A stretch of 64,000 nt of DNA from Candidatus Chloroploca sp. Khr17 (GCF_004138165.1 NZ_RYFF01000030.1:1-64000), one strand, 5' to 3'; positions 52,321 to 61,279 are shown, numbered from the stretch's first letter. A program made the numbers and translations. The notes: generated from the sequence alone by a model not told the origin.

Positions 52321-53694
52321 TCACACCAGCGTTGCTGCGCGCTCTTCTTTCCACTGGCGCAACAGATCTGCGACGTAGCCAGTATGATGGCGGGCCGCCC
52401 GAAATTCCGGATCATCAATCAAGACTAATTGGAACGGAATCGTTGTCTTGATCCCCGTAATAACACACTCGTGCAAGGCTCGCCGCATACGATTGAGCGC
52501 ATCGTCACGTGTTTCGCCAAAGGTGATAATTTTGGCAAGCAACGAGTCGTAGTTGCCTGGAGGTGTATACCCAGCATAGAGATGCGAATCAATACGCACA
52601 CCAGGACCACCAGGCGGCAGATAAAACTCGATTTCACCGCCAGCTGGCAAAAAGTCGCGCTCAGGATCTTCGGCGTTGATGCGACACTCCACCGCATGCC
52701 GAGCTATTGTAATATCTTTCTGTTGGAGCGTCAAGCGTTCGCCGGCCGCAATCATCAACTGCCAGCGCACGAGATCGACCCCGGTGACCTGTTCCGTCAC
52801 CGGATGCTCGACCTGGATGCGGGTATTCATCTCGATAAAATAGTAATTGCCCTCTTGATCCATCAGAAATTCCAGGGTACCTGCATTGACGTACCCGATC
52901 GAGGTAATGCCACTCAACGCATCCCGGCCCATCCGCTCACGTACTTCGGGGCTCACAATTGGTGAAGGAGCTTCTTCGAGGATCTTCTGGTGGCGCCGCT
53001 GGGCTGAACAATCGCGTTCACCGAGATGGATCGCGTGGCCGTACTTATCGGCAAGTACCTGGATCTCGACGTGGCGCACTTTGGTCAGAAACTTCTCGAG
53101 CAAGAGATCGCCGCGCCCAAAGGCTGCTTCAGCTTCAGCACGTGCGGTGGGAAACGCACGCACGAGGTCGCTCTCGTCATTGGCGACACGCATCCCTCGT
53201 CCACCGCCGCCAGCCGATGGTTTGAGCAAGACCGGATAGCCGATCTGACGGGCAAGCTCAACCGCTTCTTCCACGCTCTTGAGTTCTCCCTCCGAGCCAG
53301 GTACTGTGGGGACGCCGGCTGTGCGCATCGTTTGGCGTCCAATCGACTTATCACCCATCAGTCGCATTGTCTCGGCGGTTGGCCCGATAAATTCAAGGTT
53401 GCAGTCGGTACACATCTCGGCAAAATAGGGGTTCTCCGAGAGGAAGCCGTAGCCGGGATGCACTGCATCGCACCCGGTGATCAGGGCTGCACTGATCAGG
53501 GCCGGTGGATTAAGATACGAACGCGCAGGAGGCGGTGGCCCGATACAAATTGCCTCGTCGGCCATACGTACGGCCAATGAGTCGCGATCAGCCTCACTAA
53601 AGGCCGCGACGCTCTTGATGCCCAGTTCCTGACATGCCCGTATGATCCGAACTGCGATCTCGCCCCTGTTTGCTACCAGCACTTTGTTAAGCAT
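52321..53694 (-). CDS. accC: Biotin carboxylase subunit of acetyl-CoA carboxylase
   Basis: 457 residues in the usual three-part ATP-grasp arrangement. VLVANRGEIAVRIIRACQ starts it; the glycine loop is KPSAGGGGRGMR; then VEIQVLADKYG and HLGERDCSAQRRHQK, FIEMNTRIQVEHPVTE, and the C-terminal INAEDP. It carboxylates biotin on AccB using ATP and bicarbonate. It starts fatty acid synthesis and, in phototrophs with the 3-hydroxypropionate bicycle, feeds carbon fixation; which applies here is not shown. accB and accAD are not in the window. fabG is 21 bases upstream. Confidence 0.95.
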   Translation of the reverse strand: MLNKVLVANRGEIAVRIIRACQELGIKSVAAFSEADRDSLAVRMADEAICIGPPPPARSYLNPPALISAALITGCDAVHPGYGFLSENPYFAEMCTDCNLEFIGPTAETMRLMGDKSIGRQTMRTAGVPTVPGSEGELKSVEEAVELARQIGYPVLLKPSAGGGGRGMRVANDESDLVRAFPTARAEAEAAFGRGDLLLEKFLTKVRHVEIQVLADKYGHAIHLGERDCSAQRRHQKILEEAPSPIVSPEVRERMGRDALSGITSIGYVNAGTLEFLMDQEGNYYFIEMNTRIQVEHPVTEQVTGVDLVRWQLMIAAGERLTLQQKDITIARHAVECRINAEDPERDFLPAGGEIEFYLPPGGPGVRIDSHLYAGYTPPGNYDSLLAKIITFGETRDDALNRMRRALHECVITGIKTTIPFQLVLIDDPEFRAARHHTGYVADLLRQWKEERAATLV

Positions 53695-53715
53695 TGTTCC
53701 GCCATTTCTGACAAG

Positions 53716-54471
53716 CTAGGAATGCATCACCATGCCGCCATCAATTGTTATTGTTTGCCCGGTCAGATAGGCTGCCGCATCAGAAGCCAAAAAACAGACG
53801 AGTTGCGCTACCTCACGGGCCTGACCAAAACGCCCGAGGGGAATTGTCTCAAGAATTGCTGTGCGCGTTTCGTCATTCAAGACATTGGTCATCTCAGTTT
53901 CGATAAAACCTGGGGCAACCGCATTGACCGTCACGTTGCGCCCGGCTATTTCACGGGCTGTTGCTTTGGTAAAGCCAATGATCCCCGCTTTTGCGGCGCT
54001 GTAGTTCGCCTGTCCGGCATTGCCGATTAATCCGATCACCGAGGCGAGGTTGATAATTCGCCCGCTGCGCTGTTTGCTCATCTGGCGCAACACGGCGCGT
54101 GTACAGATAAACACGCTGCGCAGGTTGGTGGCGATCACTTGGTCAAAGTCCTCATTCTTCATCCGCAAGAGCAGGCCATCACGTGTGATGCCCGCGTTGT
54201 TGATGAGAATGTCGAGCCGTCCATAGGTCGCAAGCACTGTCTTGACCATCGCCTCAACCGCGTCGCTCTCACTCACATCGGCCTGAAGCGCCATCGCTTG
54301 CCCGCCGCTGGCCGTAATGGCCGCCACAACCTCGGCGGCTCCAACGGCACTCTCACGATAGTTTACCACGACTGTTGCCCCTGCTTCGGCCAGTTCAAGC
54401 GCAATCGCCCGCCCAATGCCACGGCCTGCGCCAGTCACCAGGGCAACTCGTCCTGTCAGGTCTACCTTCAT
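53716..54471 (-). CDS. fabG: 3-oxoacyl-ACP reductase
   Basis: 251 residues, short-chain dehydrogenase. Cofactor motif VTGAGRGIG (12-20), NNAG near residue 90, and catalytic Ser, Y-x3-K in YSAAKAGI. The NADPH-dependent reduction of the 3-oxoacyl-ACP intermediate is inferred from position beside accC and acpP. Other SDR substrates are possible. It begins 5 bases after the Mrr-like gene. Confidence 0.93.
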   Translation of the reverse strand: MKVDLTGRVALVTGAGRGIGRAIALELAEAGATVVVNYRESAVGAAEVVAAITASGGQAMALQADVSESDAVEAMVKTVLATYGRLDILINNAGITRDGLLLRMKNEDFDQVIATNLRSVFICTRAVLRQMSKQRSGRIINLASVIGLIGNAGQANYSAAKAGIIGFTKATAREIAGRNVTVNAVAPGFIETEMTNVLNDETRTAILETIPLGRFGQAREVAQLVCFLASDAAAYLTGQTITIDGGMVMHS

Positions 54472-54476
54472 CCGCG

Positions 54477-55391
54477 TTAGCTCTCCGAGATATCAAAGAG
54501 GGTTTGCCCATCAATCAAGATGATATTTTTGCGATCACGCCCGCTCTTCAGCGCATCGGGCGTGAATTCGGTTGATGTGATCACCAGGCCTTTGTTGATC
54601 GAGCGTCGGCGCATATCCTGGATCAGACTCTCGAGTGTACCGGGGCGGACTTTGTCGACAACGGTCAAACGTAAGATATACGGCTCACCTTCATACACCA
54701 TATCGAGATCGAGGTGTTTATCTTTATCGGTAAACCGATAATCCGTAAATTCAAAGCCCTTCTTGCGATACAGGTTCAGCACAAAGGAGCCGAGTTGGGG
54801 CAACGAGAGCCCGCGCAGATCTTCCAACGTCCGCACGACGCCCGGTCGTTCGAGCCGCCCACCACGCTCCGCAACCTCTTGCTGCAGTTGGCGATTGCGC
54901 TGCTCGGCACGCCCCGACATGACGGTGCCAAAGGCTGGAAAGGGGATCAGGGCAAAGACCGAGAAGGTGGCATAGAAGAAGAGCAACTCTTGCATCGTGA
55001 CCTGCGTGGGTTCACCCTCAGGACTGATTTGCAAGGATGGCAATTCAACAAAGCCTGCCTCGCCGAGCCCACCGTAGATCAAAACAACAATCAGGCCAAA
55101 GAAAAATCCGCTCACACCCAGCACCAGTCCGTGCATTAACCAGTCACCTTTGACCCGACGACCAAGGTAGAGCCCCGCCATGACCGGCACAATCCCCGCA
55201 AGAATCTGCAAGATACTGCTTCCGAGAAAGAGCGCACACCAGCCAATTGCCATCATCAGGGCAATCAGGAGGGTCTGCTGCCACTCGACACGTTTGAACG
55301 AGCCGACAACGCGTTCACTCCAACTGGGCCCAGGGGTGCTTGCCTCGGGCGTCCTCTGCTCGCGCTGCTCGGGCGTGGTATCAACACTCAT
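54477..55391 (-). CDS. Membrane protein with degenerate Mrr-like nuclease domain
   Basis: 304 residues. After about 35 polar residues come four hydrophobic helices (to about 150), a short coiled coil, and a C-terminal domain (about 190-304) of the restriction endonuclease-like Mrr type: FVLNLYRKKGFEFTDYRFTDKDKHLDLDM, seen as LYRKKGFEFTDYRF, then GEPYILRLTVVDKV and NKGLVITSTEFTPDAL..IILIDGQTLFD. The QxK of active nucleases is replaced (RLTV), so cutting activity is doubtful. It may be a DNA-binding or structural membrane protein. It lies between nrdR and fabG in a long minus-strand run. Confidence 0.7.
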   Translation of the reverse strand: MSVDTTPEQREQRTPEASTPGPSWSERVVGSFKRVEWQQTLLIALMMAIGWCALFLGSSILQILAGIVPVMAGLYLGRRVKGDWLMHGLVLGVSGFFFGLIVVLIYGGLGEAGFVELPSLQISPEGEPTQVTMQELLFFYATFSVFALIPFPAFGTVMSGRAEQRNRQLQQEVAERGGRLERPGVVRTLEDLRGLSLPQLGSFVLNLYRKKGFEFTDYRFTDKDKHLDLDMVYEGEPYILRLTVVDKVRPGTLESLIQDMRRRSINKGLVITSTEFTPDALKSGRDRKNIILIDGQTLFDISES

Positions 55392-55409
55392 CCGACATTG
55401 CTCCCAACA

Positions 55410-55865
55410 TTATGAATTCTCTAAGAGTTCATCAACGGCTTCACGGAGTTTGCCAATATCGGCAAACGAGCGATAGACCGAAGCGAAACGGATATAGGCT
55501 ACATCATCGAGTTCACGAAGGCGGCGCATCACCTCATCACCGATCGCAGTACTGCTGATCTCTTGGTCGTCAATCGCCATGATCGCATTTTCCACATCGT
55601 TGACAAGTTGTTCCATCCGGGTTACGGCAATCGGGCGACGATAACAGGCGGTGCGTATCCCCCGCATCATCTTTTCGCGGTCGTACGGTTCGCGTTTGCC
55701 GTCTTTTTTGACGATCGTCAAACTGACGGTCTCGACCCGTTCATAGGTCGTGAAACGCCGTCCACAGGCGCGACATTTGCGCCGACGACGGGTCATCTCA
55801 CCGTCATTCAGCTTGCGCGTGTCCAGAACTTCAGTTTCAGCATACGAGCATGAAGGGCAGCGCAT
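55410..55865 (-). CDS. nrdR: Transcriptional repressor NrdR
   Basis: 151 residues. An N-terminal zinc ribbon has CPSC and [15 protein letters not shown], followed by an ATP-cone ([19 protein letters not shown]). NrdR senses ATP/dATP and represses ribonucleotide reductase genes by binding paired NrdR boxes. No nrd gene is present in the window. It ends 18 bases before the Mrr-like gene starts. Confidence 0.96.
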   Translation of the reverse strand: MRCPSCSYAETEVLDTRKLNDGEMTRRRRKCRACGRRFTTYERVETVSLTIVKKDGKREPYDREKMMRGIRTACYRRPIAVTRMEQLVNDVENAIMAIDDQEISSTAIGDEVMRRLRELDDVAYIRFASVYRSFADIGKLREAVDELLENS

Positions 55866-55933
55866 AGGCTATCCGTAAACCGCACAGTGTCCGCCATCCT
55901 GTGCATTATAGCACAGGCCCTGAGGTCACAACA

Positions 55934-57439
55934 TCAGCCCTGCACAATCTCAACGTCGCGCTCGAACGCTTTGCGAAAAAGGCCGGTGCGCCGGTTGGCA
56001 TCCCAGATGCCCACTGAGGCATCACCATCGGCTTCAACCACGATGCGGATGCTTTCGCCCAGTTCAACGCGCACGGATACGACAACCTGGCTTTTGCTGC
56101 GTTCCAGATACTCGGCAATGCGCAAGAGCGAACTCAGCCGGGCAATGCGCTGACTATCATCGGCTGCGAAGATCTGGGCATACGGCGAGAGATCAGCCTG
56201 GCCTTTGCGGTGGTTGCGCACCAGCGCCCCAAGAATGGCAATCTCGCGATGGGTAAAGCCCAGCAAGGTTCCGTTATGCACCAGATATTCGCTGTGTTTG
56301 TGATGGTCGTAATAGCCAACGGCTACGCCGATGTCATGAATGATCGCGGCATACCCAAGTAATTCACGTTCCCAGGCCCCGTAGCCGTGCAACGGGGCGA
56401 GTTGATCAAAGAGGCTCTGGCTCAGCGAACCAACCTTGTCGCAGTGAGCCTCTTCATAGTTGCTTAGGCGGGCCAGGTTTTTGATGCTAAAAGTCCGGGG
56501 ATTAGCGAGCAGTGGCGGTTCAATTCCCTGGAGGAAATGGGCATAGAAAAGCCCCTCGCGCACGCCCTGACCACTGACTGTCAGGCTCTCAAAGCGGCCA
56601 CAAGTCATTAGTTGTTCAATGATGATCGCTCCGGCCAGGGTGACGTCGGTGCGATCCGTTTTGAGCCCCGGAATCTGCTCGCGTTCGCGCCGATTCGAGC
56701 GACTCAAGACTTCAATGATGTTGCTCAGCGCTTCGCGACTCAACTCATATCCGTGAACCCGATCAAGAGGGTACTGTCGCTGTTTCTGGTCAATCCGGGC
56801 CAGGGTACGAATAGTTCCCCCCATCCCAGCCAGGCGATAATTGGGCTGAGCTTGCAACCATGTCAGGTTGGCAAATGACTCTTGCGCACCCTGGCGGAGG
56901 TTGCGCAGATCGCGTTTGCTAATCGGATCACTGGTGACATACCGCTCGGTAAACCGCACTACGCCGGCCTGCACCGAATAGGTCTCGGTTGGTTGCCCAT
57001 TGCGCACGGCCACAACCTGGGTCGAGCCGCCACCGGTGTCAAACGTGAAGCCATTGCGCAAGCCGAGCGCATTGGCCGTGCCGACAAAGCCGTAAAAGGC
57101 TTCTTCTTGGGCGCTGATGATGCGTAAATCAAGCGTTGTTTCGGCCCTGAGCGCGTCCCAGAATTCCTGCTGATTCTCGGCTTCCCGGATGGCGCTGGTG
57201 CCCACGGCAATGACCTGATCCACCCCCGTGCGGCGGCACAGCGTTTCAAACATGCTCAGGGCAACGACGGCTCGCCGAATAGGTTTTGGTTGAAGCCGGC
57301 CCGTCGCTCCGACCCCTTCGGCAAGGCGGACGACTTCGCTTACTTCGTCAACCAGGCGAAAGCATCGTTCTGGCTCATAGGCCATCACAATGAGACGGGT
57401 CGTATTCGAGCCAAGATCAATAATGCCGATCTTTTGCAT
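55934..57439 (-). CDS. ppx: Ppx/GppA phosphatase with HD-type C-terminal domain
   Basis: 501 residues. GIIDLGSNTTRLIVM and the GFTFDTGGGSTQVV loop give the actin-like phosphatase fold of exopolyphosphatase and pppGpp phosphatase. The C-terminal half, from about 310, has HD-domain features (IIHDIGVAVGYYDHHKHSEYL). It hydrolyses terminal phosphates of polyphosphate or pppGpp; which one is not certain. It starts 14 bases after the aminotransferase gene and the two are likely one transcript. Confidence 0.9.
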   Translation of the reverse strand: MQKIGIIDLGSNTTRLIVMAYEPERCFRLVDEVSEVVRLAEGVGATGRLQPKPIRRAVVALSMFETLCRRTGVDQVIAVGTSAIREAENQQEFWDALRAETTLDLRIISAQEEAFYGFVGTANALGLRNGFTFDTGGGSTQVVAVRNGQPTETYSVQAGVVRFTERYVTSDPISKRDLRNLRQGAQESFANLTWLQAQPNYRLAGMGGTIRTLARIDQKQRQYPLDRVHGYELSREALSNIIEVLSRSNRREREQIPGLKTDRTDVTLAGAIIIEQLMTCGRFESLTVSGQGVREGLFYAHFLQGIEPPLLANPRTFSIKNLARLSNYEEAHCDKVGSLSQSLFDQLAPLHGYGAWERELLGYAAIIHDIGVAVGYYDHHKHSEYLVHNGTLLGFTHREIAILGALVRNHRKGQADLSPYAQIFAADDSQRIARLSSLLRIAEYLERSKSQVVVSVRVELGESIRIVVEADGDASVGIWDANRRTGLFRKAFERDVEIVQG

Positions 57440-57453
57440 CTGCGATCCGTTTT

Positions 57454-58617
57454 CTATGCTAGCACCGTCTGTAGTGCTGCGATGACCTGTTCGAGGTCGT
57501 CGTAACCAATGACTAGCGGGGGTAACAGGCGCAGCACATTGGGGCCTGCAGGCAAAGCGAGCACACCCTGATCAAGCAGTGCCTGGAGGTAGGGTTGCAC
57601 CCGGGTTTTCAATTCAAGCCCAACCAACAAGCCGAGACCGCGGATTTCACGGACAGGCGGCAAGTGCAAAGCCGTCAGCCGCGCAAGCAACCAGGTGCCT
57701 TTCTCAGCCGCCTGGCGCGGCAGGTCTTCGTCGTGGTAGGCCTGCAGGGCTGCGTGGGCCGCAGCACAGAGCAGGGGGTTGCCGCCAAAGGTTGTGCCAT
57801 GCGCCCCGCCCGGCAGACTCCCGTGGCGTTTGTGGATGGCGACGGCCCCCATCGGTAAGCCTGCCGCAATGCTTTTGGCGAGCAGGAGGATGTCGGGCAC
57901 AACCCCACTGTGTTCAAGCGCAAAGAGCCGCCCAGTTCGGCCAAAGCCTGTCTGCACCTCATCAATCAGGAGCAAGGCCCCATGCCGATCACAGATCGCA
58001 CGCGCTGCCTCAAGATAGCCTGCCGGGGCGAGGCGAACCCCCCCTTCTCCCTGGACGGGCTCAAGCAACACCGCTGCGGTCGAAGCATTGACGCGGTTGG
58101 CCAGGGCTTCGGCATCGCCATAGGGCACATGGGCAAAGCCAGGCACGAGCGGCGCAAAGGGCTCGCGATACTTTGGTTCCCAGGTTGCACTGAGCGCACC
58201 CATCGTACGCCCATGGAACCCACGCATCGTCGCGACCACCTCCTGACGACCGCTCAGCAGGCGCGCAAACTTGAGGCCCGCCTCGATCGCTTCGGCCCCT
58301 GAATTGCAGAGGAAGATCCGTCCGGGAAAGGGCAGCACCCCCGCGAGTGCCTGCAAGTAGGCGGCACGCCGATCGTTGTAAAAGATCTCGGGGCAACTCA
58401 TCAGGGTTGCTGCCTGAGCCTGGATCGCAGCGACTACCGCCGGATGGCAATGGCCCAAATTGGCCGCCCCTTGTCCGCCAACACAATCAATGTAGACCCG
58501 GCCCTCTGCATCATACACCCGCGCCCCTTCGCCACGTACCAGTGCTACGCCACGCTTGGGATAGAGGCCCGATGTATGCTGCTGTTCGGTTGCGATTATC
58601 GTTGCATTGCTGATCAT
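57454..58617 (-). CDS. Acetylornithine/aminoadipate-semialdehyde-type aminotransferase
   Basis: 387 residues from the ATG at 58617. It is a class III PLP aminotransferase: NSGAEAIEAGLKFARL, DEVQTGFGRTGRLFALE, and the PLP lysine in LAKSIAAGLPMGAV. The end, LALPAGPNVLRLLPPLVIG, resembles both ArgD and LysJ; LysJ acts on LysW-linked aminoadipate semialdehyde. No LysW or arg gene is adjacent, so I do not choose. A TGG-TATACT extended -10 box lies only about 10 bases before the ATG, suggesting a very short leader. Confidence 0.88.
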   Translation of the reverse strand: MISNATIIATEQQHTSGLYPKRGVALVRGEGARVYDAEGRVYIDCVGGQGAANLGHCHPAVVAAIQAQAATLMSCPEIFYNDRRAAYLQALAGVLPFPGRIFLCNSGAEAIEAGLKFARLLSGRQEVVATMRGFHGRTMGALSATWEPKYREPFAPLVPGFAHVPYGDAEALANRVNASTAAVLLEPVQGEGGVRLAPAGYLEAARAICDRHGALLLIDEVQTGFGRTGRLFALEHSGVVPDILLLAKSIAAGLPMGAVAIHKRHGSLPGGAHGTTFGGNPLLCAAAHAALQAYHDEDLPRQAAEKGTWLLARLTALHLPPVREIRGLGLLVGLELKTRVQPYLQALLDQGVLALPAGPNVLRLLPPLVIGYDDLEQVIAALQTVLA

Positions 58618-58627
58618 AGTGCTTTCC

Positions 58628-58636
58628 AGTATACCA
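58628..58636 (-). promoter_or_regulatory. Extended -10 promoter of the aminotransferase gene
   Basis: On the minus strand TGGTATACT is seen without a good -35 at 17 bases. Transcription would start only a few bases before the ATG at 58617, so the message could be nearly leaderless. Confidence 0.4.
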
Positions 58637-58643
58637 TATTCAC

Positions 58644-58672
58644 TTGACAAAGCCCGCCTCTCCTGGTATATT
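58644..58672 (+). promoter_or_regulatory. Near-consensus sigma70 promoter
   Basis: TTGACA (58644-58649), 17 bases, TATATT (58667-58672), about 60 bases before the nicotinamidase-like gene. It is the strongest promoter recognised by eye in the window and is back to back with the divergent aminotransferase promoter. Confidence 0.8.
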
Positions 58673-58733
58673 AGTGTCGTATTTACACTAATTCAGTTAT
58701 ATGAGGTTTGTCCAGCCTCAAGGAGAAGATACA

Positions 58734-59450
58734 ATGCCAACATTGACCCATTTGACGGAACGGTCGGCTCCGTTTCTACACTATCTCGAGCAGTGGTATG
58801 CGACCTTGCCAAGCGTTGCGTTGGTCGAGGTGATCGGGACGCAGCCCGAGCGCGTGATGCTTCTCTCGGTTGATATGATCAACGGCTTTTGCAAAGCAGG
58901 CCCGTTGAGTGGGCCGCGGGTCGCCGCCTTGAGCGAACCAGTGGCGGCGTTGATGCAGCGCGCCTATGCGCTTGGTGTCCGTAATCTTGTCTTGACCCAG
59001 GATACCCACGATCCGCAGGCTCCCGAGTTTGCGGCGTACCCGCCGCATTGCCTTGTCGGTACCGAAGAGAGCCAGACGATTGTCGAACTCGCTGCGCTTC
59101 CTTTTGCCGACGAAATGACGGTCATTACCAAAAATTCGCTCAGTTCGCACCTGGGCACGACATTTCAAGCATGGCTCGAGCAGCGCCCTGAGTTGGAAAC
59201 CTTCATTGTGGTTGGCGATTGCACCGATCTCTGCATCTACAGTGCCGCAATGCATCTGCGCTTAGAAGCGAATGCCTTGAATCGTCAGCGTCGCGTCCTG
59301 GTGGCTGCCACTACAGTCGATACCTTTGATACGCCGGTAGAAGTAGCGCACCAACTCGGCATTATGGCACATGACGGTGACCTGCACCATGTGCTCTTTT
59401 TGCACCATCTGGCGCAAAATGGCGTCGAAGTCGTGGGCGCGTTCTGCTAG
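58734..59450 (+). CDS. Nicotinamidase-like cysteine hydrolase (isochorismatase family)
   Basis: 238 residues from the ATG at 58734, with AAGGAG upstream. The catalytic triad is D47 (LLSVDMINGF), K133 (VITKNSL) and C167 (GDCTDLCIYSAAM). The metal-site residues of nicotinamidases are also present: D90 and H92 in TQDTHD and H105 in YPPHCLVGTEES. It probably deamidates nicotinamide to nicotinate for NAD salvage, though related amides are possible. It is transcribed from a strong promoter and followed by efp from a separate one. Confidence 0.85.
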   Translation: MPTLTHLTERSAPFLHYLEQWYATLPSVALVEVIGTQPERVMLLSVDMINGFCKAGPLSGPRVAALSEPVAALMQRAYALGVRNLVLTQDTHDPQAPEFAAYPPHCLVGTEESQTIVELAALPFADEMTVITKNSLSSHLGTTFQAWLEQRPELETFIVVGDCTDLCIYSAAMHLRLEANALNRQRRVLVAATTVDTFDTPVEVAHQLGIMAHDGDLHHVLFLHHLAQNGVEVVGAFC

Positions 59451-59463
59451 CCTTACCGAAAAC

Positions 59464-59492
59464 TTGCCGAGAACGCAGACCCCGGCTATAGT
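59464..59492 (+). promoter_or_regulatory. Promoter of efp
   Basis: TTGCCG, 17 bases, TATAGT (59487-59492), about 48 bases before the efp ATG. Confidence 0.6.
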
Positions 59493-59539
59493 GGTACCAT
59501 TGAACAAGAGCTTCATATCCTTAAAAGGAGTAGTTTCTG

Positions 59540-60109
59540 ATGGCGGCTGGAACAACAACTGATTTGCGCAATGGTATGGTCATTCGTTACAACAATGACC
59601 TCTTTCAGGTGGTGGAATTTCAGCATGTCGCGCCAGGCAACTGGCGTGCGTTTGTGCGTGTCAAGCTGAAGAATCTTAATAATGGTAAGGTGATGGAAGA
59701 TCGCTTGCGCGCCGGGGCTGATATTGATATTGTGCGGATTGAACGTCGGCCCATGCAGTATCTCTATCGCGAGGGCGAGAGTTTGATTTTTATGGATAAC
59801 AGTACCTTCGATCAGATCCCTGTGACGGAAGCTATGATGGGTAACGCGGCTCGTTTCCTCAAAGAGAATGAGAATGCTGATCTCGTCTATGATGCCGACC
59901 GTGAGGTCTTGCTGGGCGTTGAACTGCCGATCTTTGTCGCTCTGGAAGTCGTCGAGACGACGATTGCGGTACGCGGTGATACGGCAACCAATGTGACCAA
60001 GGCGGCTACCCTCGAGACGGGGGCGGTGATCCAGGTGCCTGGGTTTGTTAATGAGGGCGATCGCTTGAAGATTGATACCCGGAGTGGTGAATATATTGAG
60101 CGTGTCTAG
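59540..60109 (+). CDS. efp: Elongation factor P
   Basis: 189 residues in three beta-barrel domains. TTDLRNGMVIRYNNDLFQVVEF starts the KOW-like domain; the C-terminal signature is VPGFVNEGDRLKIDTRSGEYI. EF-P relieves ribosome stalling at polyproline. The loop that reaches the peptidyl-transferase centre is APGNWRAF, so the tip position used for lysine or rhamnosylated arginine modification in other bacteria is N34. AAAAGGAG precedes the ATG. The auracyanin gene follows 20 bases later. Confidence 0.95.
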   Translation: MAAGTTTDLRNGMVIRYNNDLFQVVEFQHVAPGNWRAFVRVKLKNLNNGKVMEDRLRAGADIDIVRIERRPMQYLYREGESLIFMDNSTFDQIPVTEAMMGNAARFLKENENADLVYDADREVLLGVELPIFVALEVVETTIAVRGDTATNVTKAATLETGAVIQVPGFVNEGDRLKIDTRSGEYIERV

Positions 60110-60129
60110 GATCTAGAAAAAGGTTCACA

Positions 60130-60627
60130 ATGAAGAGCATGGTGCGCTCCCTGAGCGTTGTCTTGGTGCTGGGGTTGGCGCTTTTGTTGGCGGCCTGCGG
60201 TGGGCGTGAAAGTGCCACTGGGGGCGGTAGCGGTGGGCGTACGGGTACGGTAGGTAATGGTGTGACGATTGATCTTGCGTCTGATGGCGAAAGTCTTGCC
60301 TTTGATAAAACTACGCTTACCGTCGCAGCAGGTCAAGAAGTGACGCTCAATTTCCAGAATACTTCGCTTGCCCAGCAGCACAACTGGGTGCTTGTTGATG
60401 GCGGTGCAGATGTCTCGCGTCCGATTGCCGAGGCTGGGATGCTGGCTGGCTTGCAGGGCGAGTATTTACCCGCTGATCGGTCAAAGATCATTGCGCATAC
60501 GGGCGTGCTCAATGGGCGTGAGGCTGGCTCGGTCACCTTCACGGCCCCTGCGCCTGGGACATACCTCTATATCTGTACGGTTCCTGGACATTATCCAATC
60601 ATGCAGGGGACTCTGATTGTTGAGTAG
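60130..60627 (+). CDS. Auracyanin-like blue copper lipoprotein
   Basis: 165 residues. The signal ends in the lipobox LLAAC (C23), followed by a Gly/Ser-rich tether. The azurin-like copper site is complete: H84 (AQQHNWVLV), C149, H154 and M158 (CTVPGHYPIM). Auracyanins of Chloroflexus carry electrons between alternative complex III and the reaction centre on the outer membrane face. The match in length, tether and site is good. AGAAAAAGG lies before the ATG; it is probably co-transcribed with efp. A strong hairpin follows. Confidence 0.88.
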   Translation: MKSMVRSLSVVLVLGLALLLAACGGRESATGGGSGGRTGTVGNGVTIDLASDGESLAFDKTTLTVAAGQEVTLNFQNTSLAQQHNWVLVDGGADVSRPIAEAGMLAGLQGEYLPADRSKIIAHTGVLNGREAGSVTFTAPAPGTYLYICTVPGHYPIMQGTLIVE

Positions 60628-60657
60628 GCTGGAGGCACGTTAATCCGCTTTGTCTTG

Positions 60658-60694
60658 ACGCACCAGAGGCCAGCATTGCTGGCCTCTGGTGCGT
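60658..60694 (+). terminator. Perfect 17-bp hairpin after the auracyanin gene
   Basis: ACGCACCAGAGGCCAGC and its complement surround an ATT loop, 30 bases after the stop. There is no T-tract. Confidence 0.6.
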
Positions 60695-60724
60695 AGCGCC
60701 GATCAGTTTCTGAGCGATAGGGCT

Positions 60725-61156
60725 TCAGCTTTGCTCCTGTAGCTCCTTGCCGTAGGCGTGATAGAGCGCACGCAAAAAATGTTGCTCGGTTGTGATGATG
60801 ATCGCCTGTTCGGCTTCGTTAAGCGAGAGCTGGCGCACTTCCTCGAAGAACCAGCGTACCATTGCGTCTTGATGTTCAAAGGTGACGCCACGACGCGGCA
60901 AAACCCCCGAGGCCCACGCGAGTTCATTATCGGCCAGCGAAGGAAGATCAAAGAGCAAGACGGAACGTACCAGCTCATTTAACCGTTCAACGGCTACCTC
61001 CGCGAGACGCTCGATCGGCGAGTAGTTCTCTTCGAGACGCAGCGACCGTTGGAGTTCTGGAAACCTGTCGAGCATACGTGTCGCAACACGCTGACAGATG
61101 AGGGCATGTTCCTGGCTGAGCCGCTGAGCAAGCTGATCGGCAATGGTGGTGTCCAT
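60725..61156 (-). CDS. Unknown all-helical protein
   Basis: 143 residues, predicted almost wholly helical, acidic, with no signal peptide, membrane segment or Cys except one near residue 21. The stretch ELAWASGVLPRRGVTFEHQ followed by an aromatic helix (VRWFFEEVRQL) faintly resembles the N-terminal helical sensor domain of RsbR/RsbRD or PucR-type regulators. That would suggest a stand-alone signalling module, but this is weak. It starts with ATG at 61156 with a poor binding site. It is convergent with the auracyanin gene; no partner is linked. Confidence 0.6.
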   Translation of the reverse strand: MDTTIADQLAQRLSQEHALICQRVATRMLDRFPELQRSLRLEENYSPIERLAEVAVERLNELVRSVLLFDLPSLADNELAWASGVLPRRGVTFEHQDAMVRWFFEEVRQLSLNEAEQAIIITTEQHFLRALYHAYGKELQEQS

Positions 61157-61279
61157 ACATTACATTACTTTCCAGGCATACACCAGCGTGACGCTGAGGC
61201 ACATGTGGTTTCCCATTGGTGATCATGGTGATTATACCTCGTCACCTGTTCGCATGCCAGGGCAATCTCCTGGGGGGTG

